Of a stretch of 64,000 bases of DNA, positions 41,076 to 48,922 are shown in pieces. The translations under genes and the position numbers were made by a program. The notes under the pieces were generated by a model. It did not search any database. It saw only the letters and a list, made by a program, of their open reading frames with translations, and was not told where the DNA came from. Origin of the DNA: Planococcus beigongshangi. Its GTDB lineage: Bacteria > Bacillota > Bacilli > Bacillales_A > Planococcaceae. Position 1 is the first letter of the stretch. Every line of letters begins with the position of its first letter. The DNA lies in assembly GCF_016820495.1 (NCBI RefSeq), contig NZ_JADHDU010000003.1:186367-250366 (forward strand), read 5' to 3'.

Positions 41076-41182
41076 GCATCCGCCACCCCCAAAGTTCAAG
41101 ATCAACAGCGAACGTTTTTCGCCGTGCGAAAAACTCCAATCCCTTAAGGAAGGCGTCGCGTCCGCGAAGCCTTTTTCATCTC
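41076..41182 (+). repeat. Type B double hairpin
   Basis: GTTTTTCGC (41114-41122), CGT, GCGAAAAAC (41126-41134), then GGCGTCGCG-TC-CGCGAAGCC and TTTTT (41152-41176). One base change in the second stem leaves a mismatch compared with the copy at 40656. It lies 120 bp after the array at 40920. Confidence 0.93.
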
Positions 41183-41308
41183 CTGCTTGTGGTGGAAGAG
41201 CAGGATCCGGTTGTCCAGTCATCATGAAAATTGGGCAAGCCTGTTATAATAGAGTCACAATGCCTGTACTGCAGATAAACCAGTAAGACGAAGGAGAAAA
41301 CACCAACT

Positions 41309-42475
41309 ATGATACATGCGCCCCCAAATAGAAAGAAATCACCAAAAAGCAAAAAAAGCCTGCTCTGGAAAATACCGCTCGGTCTGCTGCTGTTGCTGGT
41401 TTTATTGACAATCGCGATTCTCATATTCACAGTGACCTATCCAACGTTCGGAAGCAGTCCGAGTAACGAACAGGAAGAATTCTTTGAGACATTCGAGAAT
41501 TATGAGGACGGAAAATTCACCAATCTGCCTTCAGAGGAACCAGATGTCGAAATCGATATCCTTGCCGCGCCGGATGAAACCGGATCAGCCGATAAGGAGA
41601 TGAATCCTGGCGGCGACTTGCCGATGGTGGAAATCGACTGGAAGAAAATCGAGGCAGAAGAAGACAGCCTGACCTGGCTCGGCCATTCCACTTTTATCCT
41701 GAGCATTGATGGCAATAAAATCCTGATTGATCCGATGCTGGGGCCGGTTGCTTCACCTGTTTCCTTTGCCGGACCGAAACGATATGGCGGAGATTTGCTG
41801 CATCTGGGGGAAGAGATGCCGGCCATCGACGCTGTATTTATTACCCATGACCATTACGATCATTTGGATTACGAGTCGATCATGAAGTTGGACAGCAAAG
41901 TTGCTCATTTTTTCGTACCGTACGGTGTCGGCAGCCATTTGATCGGGTGGGGCGTGGCGGAAGAAAAGATTACGGAAATGAACTGGTGGGGCGAATCAGA
42001 ATATCAGGGATTGACTGTGGCGCTGGCGCCGGCCAAGCATTTCTCCGGCAGGGGGATTCTGGACCAGGGTTCGACGCTTTGGGGCGGCTGGGTCATCCTG
42101 GGTGAACAAACCCGAATGTACGTAACCGGCGACGGCGGATACGATACGCATTTCAAGGACATCGGCGAAAGATACGGTCCTTTTGATATCGCGCTGATTG
42201 AAGGTGCGCAGTATGATGAGCGCTGGGCTGAATCCCATATGATACCGGAAGAATCCGTGCAGGCGAGCATCGATTTGCAGTCAGAGCAAATGATGCTGAT
42301 GCACTGGGCAGGCTTTACACTTGCCCGCCACAGCTGGACGGAACCGGTGGAGCGGGCGATTCTAGCAGCGGAACGAAAAGATGTGAACCTCTTCGTTCCG
42401 CAGATTGGGGAAACTGTTACGATTGGTGAGGGTATGCAGCTACCGTTTTCGGCTTGGTGGAGGTCATTGCAATAA
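41309..42475 (+). CDS. Membrane-anchored metallo-beta-lactamase-fold hydrolase (NAPE-PLD-like)
   Basis: A 388-residue protein with an N-terminal basic segment and one helix (about 19-45), then an MBL-fold domain. Zinc motifs are visible: FITHDHYDHLDY near residue 182 and VTGDGGYDTHF near 272, with LGHSTFILSIDG and LIDPML before them. This arrangement matches the UlaG/NAPE-phospholipase-D-like group, and a lipid phosphodiester is a plausible substrate at the membrane. AAGGAGA precedes the ATG at 12 bases. Confidence 0.88.
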   Translation: MIHAPPNRKKSPKSKKSLLWKIPLGLLLLLVLLTIAILIFTVTYPTFGSSPSNEQEEFFETFENYEDGKFTNLPSEEPDVEIDILAAPDETGSADKEMNPGGDLPMVEIDWKKIEAEEDSLTWLGHSTFILSIDGNKILIDPMLGPVASPVSFAGPKRYGGDLLHLGEEMPAIDAVFITHDHYDHLDYESIMKLDSKVAHFFVPYGVGSHLIGWGVAEEKITEMNWWGESEYQGLTVALAPAKHFSGRGILDQGSTLWGGWVILGEQTRMYVTGDGGYDTHFKDIGERYGPFDIALIEGAQYDERWAESHMIPEESVQASIDLQSEQMMLMHWAGFTLARHSWTEPVERAILAAERKDVNLFVPQIGETVTIGEGMQLPFSAWWRSLQ

Positions 42476-42482
42476 ATAAGAA

Positions 42483-42514
42483 AAAGGCGTTGCTGCAAAT
42501 GCGGCAATGCTTTT
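42483..42514 (+). terminator. Terminator after the MBL hydrolase gene
   Basis: AAAGGCGTTGC and GCAATGCTTT pair with one G-U around TGCAAATGCG and end in TTTTATTTTT. Confidence 0.75.
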
Positions 42515-42641
42515 TATTTTTATCCAGTTGGTTTTATTTCCAAATAAAGGTACACTATGTAAAGTGAATGACTATTCTGATTAGTCGAAAGGCAGCAAAG
42601 GATTGCTGAAAATAAAATAATCCAATGGAAGAAGTGAAACA

Positions 42642-42830
42642 ATGGAACTGATAATGATCTTACTCGTTCTCCCTGCGCTGGGAGTTGTATGGTTTTTGAA
42701 TCTCGTTACTCTTATGGAGAAATTACATAAAGGCAAAAGCATAAAAAATCAAAAGATTTTAGGCAGCCTTTGGACTTTCCTCTTTATCTTCTTGCTGATG
42801 TATTGTTTTCTCGCCATGACCTATAATTAG
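42642..42830 (+). CDS. Small membrane protein of 62 residues
   Basis: Two membrane helices (about 4-25 and 41-58) with a basic loop EKLHKGKSIKNQK between. GGAAGAAG precedes the ATG. No family recognised. Confidence 0.6.
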   Translation: MELIMILLVLPALGVVWFLNLVTLMEKLHKGKSIKNQKILGSLWTFLFIFLLMYCFLAMTYN

Positions 42831-42865
42831 TCAGGAGAATTTTAAGATAACCAACCGAACCGAAT

Positions 42866-42990
42866 GGATGCTTTTCGCTCAAACCCCTGCGAAAAGCGCA
42901 GAACCATAAATTCAAAACCACAGCGGACGTTTTTCGCCTTGCGAAAAACTCCTTCTTTTGGGAAACCTTCGAGTATGCGAAGGTTTTTTC
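42866..42990 (+). repeat. Type A-like hairpin followed by a type B double hairpin
   Basis: GCTTTTCGC (42870-42878) pairs with GCGAAAAGC (42889-42897) across a 10-base loop. Then GTTTTTCGC-CTT-GCGAAAAAC (42929-42949) and AACCTTCG/CGAAGGTT with TTTT (42964-42987). In the last stem G-C pairs of other copies appear as A-T and C-G, again with both arms changed together. Here the hairpins precede the arrays at 43112 and 43307, unlike other modules. Confidence 0.9.
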
Positions 42991-43111
42991 AATATGGGGG
43001 TTGGCGGAGGAGAGTGGAGTCGGTGTAAATATATTCCATTTTGAAACTGGTAGATTGCCGATAGGTTATTTCGTGTCATAAAAGATGCTGCTTTCCATTG
43101 AATTAGGGCAG

Positions 43112-43195
43112 TTGGGCATATACAGAGAGAAGTTGAGCATAAATCAGTGAAAGTTGGGCATAAATCGAAGCTAGTTGGGCATAAATTTTGAAATG
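43112..43195 (+). repeat. Tandem array, period 21 (core TTGGGCATAAA)
   Basis: Units start at 43112, 43133, 43154 and 43175, exactly 21 bp apart: TTGGGCATATA, TTGAGCATAAA, TTGGGCATAAA, TTGGGCATAAA. Same family as the array at 23393, 20 kb away. The gap 42831-43512 contains hairpins, two arrays and an ECF promoter. Confidence 0.95.
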
Positions 43196-43306
43196 AGTAA
43201 GCCAATGAAATATTATGTTAAATTATTCCATCCAGAAAGCCGATTTTATCAGAAAATCTTCACCTTGTGAGGCAAAGGCTACTCTTTTCAACTGATTTTT
43301 GTCGAG

Positions 43307-43403
43307 TTGATCGTATTTCAGTGAAAGTTGATCGTATTCGGACTGAAGTTGATCGTATTTCATCTAGAGTTCATCGTATTCGACCCCCACTTGAGCGTAT
43401 TGC
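43307..43403 (+). repeat. Tandem array, period 21 (core TTGATCGTATT)
   Basis: Units start at 43307, 43328, 43349, 43370 and 43391, exactly 21 bp apart; cores TTGATCGTATT three times, then TTCATCGTATT and TTGAGCGTATT. The 10-base spacers often end in AAG or GAG as in the neighbouring TTGGGCATAAA array. Multiple-of-three period makes it look like a short KVDRI-type coding repeat, which I consider spurious. Confidence 0.95.
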
Positions 43404-43454
43404 TGATTTTTCATTCCACAATAGAAATCTTTTAAGAAATACTTCTGGAAAAAA

Positions 43455-43479
43455 TGTAACATTATAGGAAGTGAGACGT
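43455..43479 (+). promoter_or_regulatory. ECF-type promoter (autoregulation)
   Basis: TGTAAC (43455-43460), a 16-base spacer and CGT (43477-43479) fit the ECF pattern of the sigma-X type (TGTAAC-N16/17-CG). It lies 34 bases before an ECF sigma gene. Confidence 0.7.
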
Positions 43480-43512
43480 GGTAATAGTAACAAAGCGATA
43501 AAGGGGGAGCGA

Positions 43513-44043
43513 ATGAAAAATCAGCAGCTGGAAAATCTATTTAAACTTTATTCGCGCCCCCTTTATTATTATTTGTGGAAAATGTCAGGCTCTGCGCATG
43601 CGGCTGAAGATTTGACGCAGGAAACTTTTGTCCGGGCGACGATTTCACTGCATACCTATGAAGGGGAAGAAGCGCGCGCATGGCTGTTCAAAGTGGCACG
43701 GAACATCTATATCGATGAATGGCGAAAAAGGAAACGCAGGCAAGCCAATCCTTTATTGAAATTATTTTATTCGAATGAAGAACTGATCAGTCCCTATGGT
43801 TTGCCGGAAGATGAAATGCTGAAGCAGGAGAGGATCGGCGATTTGAATGAGCTGCTTGGATTCCTGCCGGAGCATTACCGGACGATTCTCTATTTAAGGG
43901 AAATGGAGCAATTCAGTTACGCCGAAATCGGGGAAGCTATGGACTTATCCGAATATCAAGTAAAGGTCAATCTGTACCGGGCCAGAAAAAAGCTGGAAAC
44001 AGTCGCAAAAAAGAAAGGGTGGCAGCATGACCGAGTGGAATAA
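43513..44043 (+). CDS. ECF-family RNA polymerase sigma factor
   Basis: A 176-residue sigma factor: region 2 with LYYYLWKMSGSAHAAEDLTQ and ETFVRA, region 4 with LPEHYRTILYLREMEQFSYA and EIGEAMDLSEYQVKVNLYRA. ATG 43513 follows GGGGGAG at six bases. It overlaps by 17 bases a membrane protein of the anti-sigma type, and its own promoter fits ECF recognition, so the pair should be self-activating and cell-envelope responsive. Confidence 0.92.
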   Translation: MKNQQLENLFKLYSRPLYYYLWKMSGSAHAAEDLTQETFVRATISLHTYEGEEARAWLFKVARNIYIDEWRKRKRRQANPLLKLFYSNEELISPYGLPEDEMLKQERIGDLNELLGFLPEHYRTILYLREMEQFSYAEIGEAMDLSEYQVKVNLYRARKKLETVAKKKGWQHDRVE

Positions 44044-44986
44044 GGAAATGGAAAAGAAGATTTTGAAGAAGTCGCGTTTTACGCTGACGATCCGGATTCT
44101 CCGGCTGTTGCTCAATTTCGTTTCAGATAAATTGAATATGGCTAAAGAAAATGAGTTTTATACTAAGCTTGCTTTAGACTGGCAAGTGCCGAATCTGCGG
44201 GGGAATTTTGATTTTCAGGAAGAGAAAACCACTCCTCTCGGAACGAAGAAATTATCCTATCCTTTAATCAAACAAGTTGGAAAAGCCACGATCATGATGG
44301 GCGAGGCAGAGGTTACAAAACGCCTTTTAAACAGTAATTCGACTATCCAATATAATCTCCCCGGAAAAGAGCGGATCAATGATTTTTCCTTTTTCTATCC
44401 GGACGATCCGGACAGCGGAGAAAAGCTGTCGGCAGGTGCCCAGACGGGAGTATGGGAAACATTAGAAATGCTCCATGAAGGAACAGTGGCAGAATTGGCA
44501 TTTTCGACCGACCGATTCATGTCGCCGGAAGAACTGCTGAAAACATTGTCATCCTATGATGTTGATGTACTCTGGATGCCGCTCCGCTCAGGCGAGTTTG
44601 AAGACTTCTCAACGGCTTCGACCATGAGTGAAGGAAGTCTAAGCGTCTTTAATACTATCGGTTTAACAGGTGGCCGTACTATTGATGAAGATTTTTATAC
44701 AGATTCATTAGCCTACAGTATAAATCAGGCAAGCGTCGAAGAGAGCAAGAAAATCATGCTGCAGAATATGGAGAAATTGCTTGCTGAAAAGCCTTCGTCC
44801 TATTACGAAGGATTCCTTAGCTTGGGACATCTGGAAGAGCGATATAATTACCTGAAAGAAAATGGCTTCGTGGTTTATGGTGCAGTCGTAACAGGCCCGG
44901 TTAAAGAATTGCTGAAACTTCAAGATGAAGAAATGATTCGCGGAGAGCAGCTGGGCGAAGTGGAACTTTGGAATTGGGAGGAATAG
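44027..44986 (+). CDS. Anti-sigma factor with sigma-regulator C-terminal domain
   Basis: A 319-residue protein. The first 30 residues are cytoplasmic and basic (EMEKKILKKSRFTLTIR) followed by a weakly hydrophobic helix (RILRLLLNFVSDKL); the rest is an outer or cytosolic domain. The C-terminal half (about 155-310), with GTVAELAFSTDRFMSPEEL and DVDVLWMPLRSGEF, matches the Sigma_reg_C domain that follows Sigma_reg_N in Firmicutes anti-sigma factors. Overlap with the sigma gene supports the role. The membrane helix is less hydrophobic than usual, so topology is uncertain. Confidence 0.82.
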   Translation: MTEWNKEMEKKILKKSRFTLTIRILRLLLNFVSDKLNMAKENEFYTKLALDWQVPNLRGNFDFQEEKTTPLGTKKLSYPLIKQVGKATIMMGEAEVTKRLLNSNSTIQYNLPGKERINDFSFFYPDDPDSGEKLSAGAQTGVWETLEMLHEGTVAELAFSTDRFMSPEELLKTLSSYDVDVLWMPLRSGEFEDFSTASTMSEGSLSVFNTIGLTGGRTIDEDFYTDSLAYSINQASVEESKKIMLQNMEKLLAEKPSSYYEGFLSLGHLEERYNYLKENGFVVYGAVVTGPVKELLKLQDEEMIRGEQLGEVELWNWEE

Positions 44987-45016
44987 TGAACTGATACGGC
45001 AAGATTAACAGGAAAT

Positions 45017-45063
45017 AAACAGCAAAGACCGAGTCATAGCCTGGGACTCGGTCTTTGCTGTTT
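45017..45063 (+). terminator. Terminator of the second ECF operon
   Basis: A 19-bp perfect stem (45017-45035 with 45045-45063), arms beginning AAACAGCAAAGACCGAG, follows the stop codon by 30 bases. Confidence 0.88.
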
Positions 45064-45130
45064 ATATAGAAAAATTTATATCGAGAAAATAGAAATTTAT
45101 GATAGAATTTTCTGAAACGTTAGTAGAGAA

Positions 45131-45700
45131 ATGGGAGTGAATGACTTGCTCAAAAGATTTTTTATTGTCCTGGCTTCAGTCATTCTGGTCGTCATTGCCA
45201 GTTTTCTGACATTAAGGTTCATGTATATATACGAACCGACTCCCAACAAAGGAGATGTTGAGGAAATGGTGAAAGCACGTGATCTTGAGGAATTTGGCAA
45301 AGTTGAAGGTTCTTTTCTGTATACTCCCAAAAATTATGGCTTTTACAATGACACTAGTATTTATATCGTAGAACAGAATTTGGATAAAGGCCAAAATTAT
45401 GAGGACCAGTTTGTCGTCATAGAAAAAGGCGTGGCACTAACAGATGAAGACTGTCCGGCGATCAGTCAAATCGAAGCCAGAGAAGGATTCAATGATGGTT
45501 ACACAGAGGAGCTTCAAGTGCTGTCAAAGCATCAAATGACTGTCTACAGAGATAGTGAAGAAATTGAATCAGCCTGGCTGTATAAAATCACTTTTCATTC
45601 CAATGACGAATATTATTTAACTTTTTTGCTTCCTGAAGAGAAAGGAGGAGACAGATTCAACTTTTTCACAGAGGGATATGAGCAGTTTCGAGGGTTCTGA
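45131..45700 (+). CDS. Membrane-anchored protein, unknown
   Basis: A 189-residue protein with an N-terminal helix (FFIVLASVILVVIASFLTL) and an outer acidic domain. No family recognised. Start is unclear: ATG 45131 has a weak site, while TTG 45146 has GGGAG at nine bases. The outer domain has YFYN-like aromatic strands (NYGFYNDTSIYIVEQN) and ends ESAWLYKITFHSNDEYYLTF. Confidence 0.65.
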   Translation: MGVNDLLKRFFIVLASVILVVIASFLTLRFMYIYEPTPNKGDVEEMVKARDLEEFGKVEGSFLYTPKNYGFYNDTSIYIVEQNLDKGQNYEDQFVVIEKGVALTDEDCPAISQIEAREGFNDGYTEELQVLSKHQMTVYRDSEEIESAWLYKITFHSNDEYYLTFLLPEEKGGDRFNFFTEGYEQFRGF

Positions 45701-45744
45701 CCCTGAAAGAAATTGGAATTTTGTCAGTAAAGTGAAAAGAGTTA

Positions 45745-45984
45745 TTAAGCGTTAAGGTAATACCCAATCGCCATGAAAATGAAAAAGCTGAAAAACATAA
45801 AAATGTTTCCGATCAACAGGAAATAATGTCTGCCAAGAGCAGCAAATACAGCACCCACGATTCCAAGGATGAAAGTCCCCAGCCAAAACGGGCTGGCAAT
45901 TTGAAAGACTATATTGGGAATCCATGCGAATAAAGAGAGAAGCAAGCAGAGAAGAGAAAGTTGCCTATACCTTTTTACAGTCAT
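45745..45984 (-). CDS. Small membrane protein, unknown
   Basis: A 79-residue protein with three hydrophobic segments (about 10-28, 32-48 and 55-75). Of three close in-frame ATG codons the one at 45984 lies eight bases after AAAGG and is preferred; the first at 45993 touches the ribosome site. No family recognised. Confidence 0.6.
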   Translation of the reverse strand: MTVKRYRQLSLLCLLLSLFAWIPNIVFQIASPFWLGTFILGIVGAVFAALGRHYFLLIGNIFMFFSFFIFMAIGYYLNA

Positions 45985-46152
45985 TTTCATCATCCTTTCT
46001 TCAAACAGGCTTAAGTTAAATTGCTTCCATCATTAAGAGCATATCATTCAGTTTACAGATAATGTATAATTTTATTGATTAGTTAGAAAAATATAAAGGT
46101 TTAACACGAATATTATATCTAACCGGATCCTGAGGAAGATTGGAGAATAGAA

Positions 46153-46665
46153 ATGAAGGATGACAGGAAAGCATCGACCTGCATAACATTGAGACCTTTA
46201 GCCATCGAGGATTACGAGACGGTGCTGAAATGGAGCAAAGACGACGCCTTTTGTTCAGCCAATGGATGGGAATTAAATCGGAGTCCAGAAGAATTGGATA
46301 GATGGTGGGGCATGTGTGTTGAAAATGTCGTGGAAGATTTTCTGCGGATGGGAATCGAGTGTGACGGGAAATTAATCGGTTATGCGGATTTGGCAGGTAT
46401 TCAGGATGGGTGCGCTGAATTGGGTATCGCAATTGGAGACAGCGAAATGTGGGGGAAAGGGCTCGGATCCCGTGCTGCGCTGGCCATGATGGATTTTGCC
46501 GCAGAGAAATTGAGCATCACGGGTTTTACCGCAGAAACAAACGAAGCAAATGTGCGGTCACGGAAAATGCTGGAGAAAATCGGTTTTGAAGAAGTCGGCA
46601 GTGACGGCAGGGAAGAGTATATGGGAATGGATGGTTTGCTGATTCAGTATAAGTTGGAAGTTTGA
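46153..46665 (+). CDS. GNAT-family N-acetyltransferase (RimJ/RimL-like)
   Basis: A 170-residue acetyltransferase of the RimL group: ITLRPLAIEDYETVLKW at the start, LGIAIGDSEMWGKGLGSRAA (acetyl-CoA motif near residue 100) and TAETNEANVRSRKMLEKIGF near 140. Substrates of this group include N-terminal residues and antibiotics. TTGGAG precedes the ATG. Confidence 0.9.
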   Translation: MKDDRKASTCITLRPLAIEDYETVLKWSKDDAFCSANGWELNRSPEELDRWWGMCVENVVEDFLRMGIECDGKLIGYADLAGIQDGCAELGIAIGDSEMWGKGLGSRAALAMMDFAAEKLSITGFTAETNEANVRSRKMLEKIGFEEVGSDGREEYMGMDGLLIQYKLEV

Positions 46666-46678
46666 AGGGGCGAATGCA

Positions 46679-46927
46679 ATGATGGAAAAGTACAATTTCA
46701 CTAAGAAAATCGTTGATGAATGGGATCCGATCGGTTTATTGGCAATGGGCTGTCCGGATGACGAATACAGCCCGGAAATTGTTGATATTGTAAAACTCTT
46801 GCCTCAAATGCAATCCGTTGAAGAATTGGCATCAGGACTTCGCCAGGTTTTCCTAGAGTGGTTTGGCGAGCATCTGCCAATCGAAAAATGTTTGCCTGTG
46901 GCAGAGAAAATATGGAATAAAGACTGA
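46679..46927 (+). CDS. DUF1871 family protein
   Basis: An 82-residue protein with WDPIGLLAMGCPDDEYSPEI and VEELASGLRQVFLEWFGE, the signature of DUF1871, small helical proteins of Bacillales with structure known but function unknown. It starts 14 bases after the acetyltransferase and is probably cotranscribed with it. Confidence 0.88.
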   Translation: MMEKYNFTKKIVDEWDPIGLLAMGCPDDEYSPEIVDIVKLLPQMQSVEELASGLRQVFLEWFGEHLPIEKCLPVAEKIWNKD

Positions 46928-47011
46928 CTCGCATTTCATAAGATAGAAGAGATCGAAAAAATCCATACATAAAAAATCCATACATAAAACATCAGGAATC
47001 GGAGGTCCCCC

Positions 47012-47773
47012 ATGCTCGCATATCCCGCTCCAACAACCAAGGAAGAGAAGATGGCAATGATCAGCATCATCAAAGACAGGCTGCTCGCTGCCCACGGTGA
47101 AAATATATTGGCCATCGGAGCCTATGGTTCGATCGGGCTCGGGACGGATGGTCCGTATTCGGATATTGAATGCCATGTTATTACGAGAGACGGCGTCCGG
47201 CTGCAGACGCTCGAGTTCGTCTGCGGCAAATTCAAGATCGAACTCAGCACGACTGACAGAAGCGGCTTCTTTAAACAGGCGAAAGAAGTGGATGATTCCT
47301 GGGCCATCAAGGCCGGGATCTTCATTCATGTTCTTCCGGTCCATGATCCGACGGGCTTGTTTGGGCAGGTTAAGAATCTTCCGCTCGAAATATCGGATGA
47401 GGCGAGGCAACATGTCATGAAAGAGTTCATGATTTGGGAGCCATACGAAACGGTTGGAAAGATCCGGAACAATTACAGCGTCGGGAATGCCGACTACCTG
47501 CATCTCGGCGCGAAGGATCTGCTGTGGCAGACAGCCAAGCTGATCGGGTTGGCCAATAAATCGTATTATACGACGCGGGCGAAGACGTACGCGGAATCAC
47601 TGCAGATGGAGGCGGTTCCTGTAGGCTATAAGGAACTCCTGGCTTTTAACCTGGCAGGGGATCTGCGGGACCATGAAAAACTCTATCGGCTTTGCGAAGA
47701 GCTGTGGACCGGCTTGAATCTGTGGTTCGATGAGATGGGGCTGGATTACCGGATGACAGAACTGCCTCTTTGA
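47012..47773 (+). CDS. ANT(4')-type nucleotidyltransferase (kanamycin nucleotidyltransferase family)
   Basis: A 253-residue protein aligned along its length with kanamycin nucleotidyltransferase: the polymerase-beta motif AIGAYGSIGLGTDGPYSDIE near residues 35-54 contains the GS and the metal-binding D-x-E, and the C-terminal helical domain carries LIGLANKSYYTTRAKTYAES. Such enzymes add AMP to aminoglycosides; chromosomal relatives may have other substrates. GGAGGT lies seven bases before the ATG. Whether it gives resistance cannot be told. Confidence 0.82.
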   Translation: MLAYPAPTTKEEKMAMISIIKDRLLAAHGENILAIGAYGSIGLGTDGPYSDIECHVITRDGVRLQTLEFVCGKFKIELSTTDRSGFFKQAKEVDDSWAIKAGIFIHVLPVHDPTGLFGQVKNLPLEISDEARQHVMKEFMIWEPYETVGKIRNNYSVGNADYLHLGAKDLLWQTAKLIGLANKSYYTTRAKTYAESLQMEAVPVGYKELLAFNLAGDLRDHEKLYRLCEELWTGLNLWFDEMGLDYRMTELPL

Positions 47774-47803
47774 TTCGGATAAAAAATGAAAAGTGGTGAC
47801 TTT

Positions 47804-48169
47804 ATGACATACTATTATTACATTGCAGCTGACATCGAGCTGCCGAAAGAAAGTTTAAAAAATGTCTACCTGGATATCGATGAATCCGAGGAACGCATCA
47901 AAGGTTTTGAGTTTCCCATCCAGCTTGAGATTTATAATGGCATCGGCAGGGAAAGGGAAGCGCGGATTCTGCTGGAGTACCTTATGCAGCAAGCCGAAAA
48001 GCATAAGACGTGTACATTCCAGATTGCCAATCTTATCAATTCGAACCGTGTGCCTTTTAAAATTCTGGAGCGGAGGCAGGTCCAGCTCCATAAGATAAAG
48101 TCACCCGCGGAATTGATATTGGAGGAAGGAGAATTATTGACGATCCGGAAAGTGAATTTGGTGTATTGA
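47804..48169 (+). CDS. Unknown protein of 121 residues
   Basis: A soluble alpha/beta protein without recognised family: YYYYIAADIELPKESLKNVY at the start, LLEYLMQQAEKHKTCTFQIA in the middle, and a C-terminal AELILEEGELLTIRKV. ATG 47804 has GGTGAC upstream; ATG 47786 lacks a site. A terminator follows directly. Confidence 0.65.
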   Translation: MTYYYYIAADIELPKESLKNVYLDIDESEERIKGFEFPIQLEIYNGIGREREARILLEYLMQQAEKHKTCTFQIANLINSNRVPFKILERRQVQLHKIKSPAELILEEGELLTIRKVNLVY

Positions 48170-48180
48170 TGGAAAAAGAT

Positions 48181-48224
48181 GAAGCTGCTGATCTGAGCAA
48201 ATTCTCCTCAGATCAGCAGCTTTT
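48181..48224 (+). terminator. Terminator
   Basis: GAAGCTGCTGATCTGA (48181-48196) pairs with TCAGATCAGCAGCTTTT ending at 48224 around GCAAATTCTCC, with a T tract. Confidence 0.85.
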
Positions 48225-48319
48225 CTATTATCTATGCATCTTCATTTCCTCTGCAAAATTTTTACAACAACACTGAAACTTGCTGGGTCAATTTATCGTT
48301 CATATGGAAAGGAGGCTGG

Positions 48320-48880
48320 ATGATGCACCCACTGCTTAATCTAATCGGTTTATTTATATTATTCATTACAGTCATAATGTTCATGGTTTTCATGGTTAAG
48401 TTGGTCATTTATTTCTTTAATCGAAAAAACTTTCCCCGAAAAGCTTTGAGATCGACTTTCATAGGGGTCCTTTTGTTTTTCGGCATCTTTCTGTACATTC
48501 AATATTTCTTTTCGTTTGATGACATCAATCGAAAGTATATGCAAGAAGGACCGGAAATGTCATCACCGACCGGAAAATACATCGCCAATGCTTATTACGA
48601 ACCTTATGGGGGTGCGGTGGGAGGAGTAAATGTCTGGATTGAAATCACAAGCGATGCCGGGAAAAAAGTCATTTATTATGCAGATGCAAAACATGATTTT
48701 GAGATGACTTGGATCGATGAAGACACTCTGTCGATTATCAATAAAGGCGGAGGGCCAGATTCAAATCGAAACATTGAATTAGATGTTAGAGATGAAATTT
48801 ACCACGAAAATGGGTTGGCTTGCCAAAGTTTGCTGATGAAAAATGATTACGAAGAGTGTTACCGGTTTGAAGCTTCCTGA
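48320..48880 (+). CDS. DUF5412-like membrane protein, paralogue of the gene at 38279
   Basis: A 186-residue protein with two hydrophobic segments (about 5-30 and 43-60) and an outer domain: MSSPTGKYIANAYYEPYGGA and WIDEDTLSIINKGG. The S-P-x-G-x-Y, GGA-x-V and W-x-D-x-DT motifs are shared with the 130-residue protein at 38279-38671. AAGGAGG precedes the ATG pair at 48320/48323. Function unknown. Confidence 0.78.
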   Translation: MMHPLLNLIGLFILFITVIMFMVFMVKLVIYFFNRKNFPRKALRSTFIGVLLFFGIFLYIQYFFSFDDINRKYMQEGPEMSSPTGKYIANAYYEPYGGAVGGVNVWIEITSDAGKKVIYYADAKHDFEMTWIDEDTLSIINKGGGPDSNRNIELDVRDEIYHENGLACQSLLMKNDYEECYRFEAS

Positions 48881-48922
48881 CTCGTCCCATGAGACAAACT
48901 TTTCTCTCAGCCGATAACGTAT

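Noticed and set aside
3751-43403. CRISPR arrays
   Set aside because: Units are 20-21 bp with 10-base spacers, far shorter than CRISPR repeats and spacers, spacers are not unique full-length inserts, and there are no cas genes.
43267-43467. Frame with KVDRI-type repeats
   Set aside because: Translation of the TTGATCGTATT array; period 21 keeps it open. No ribosome site.
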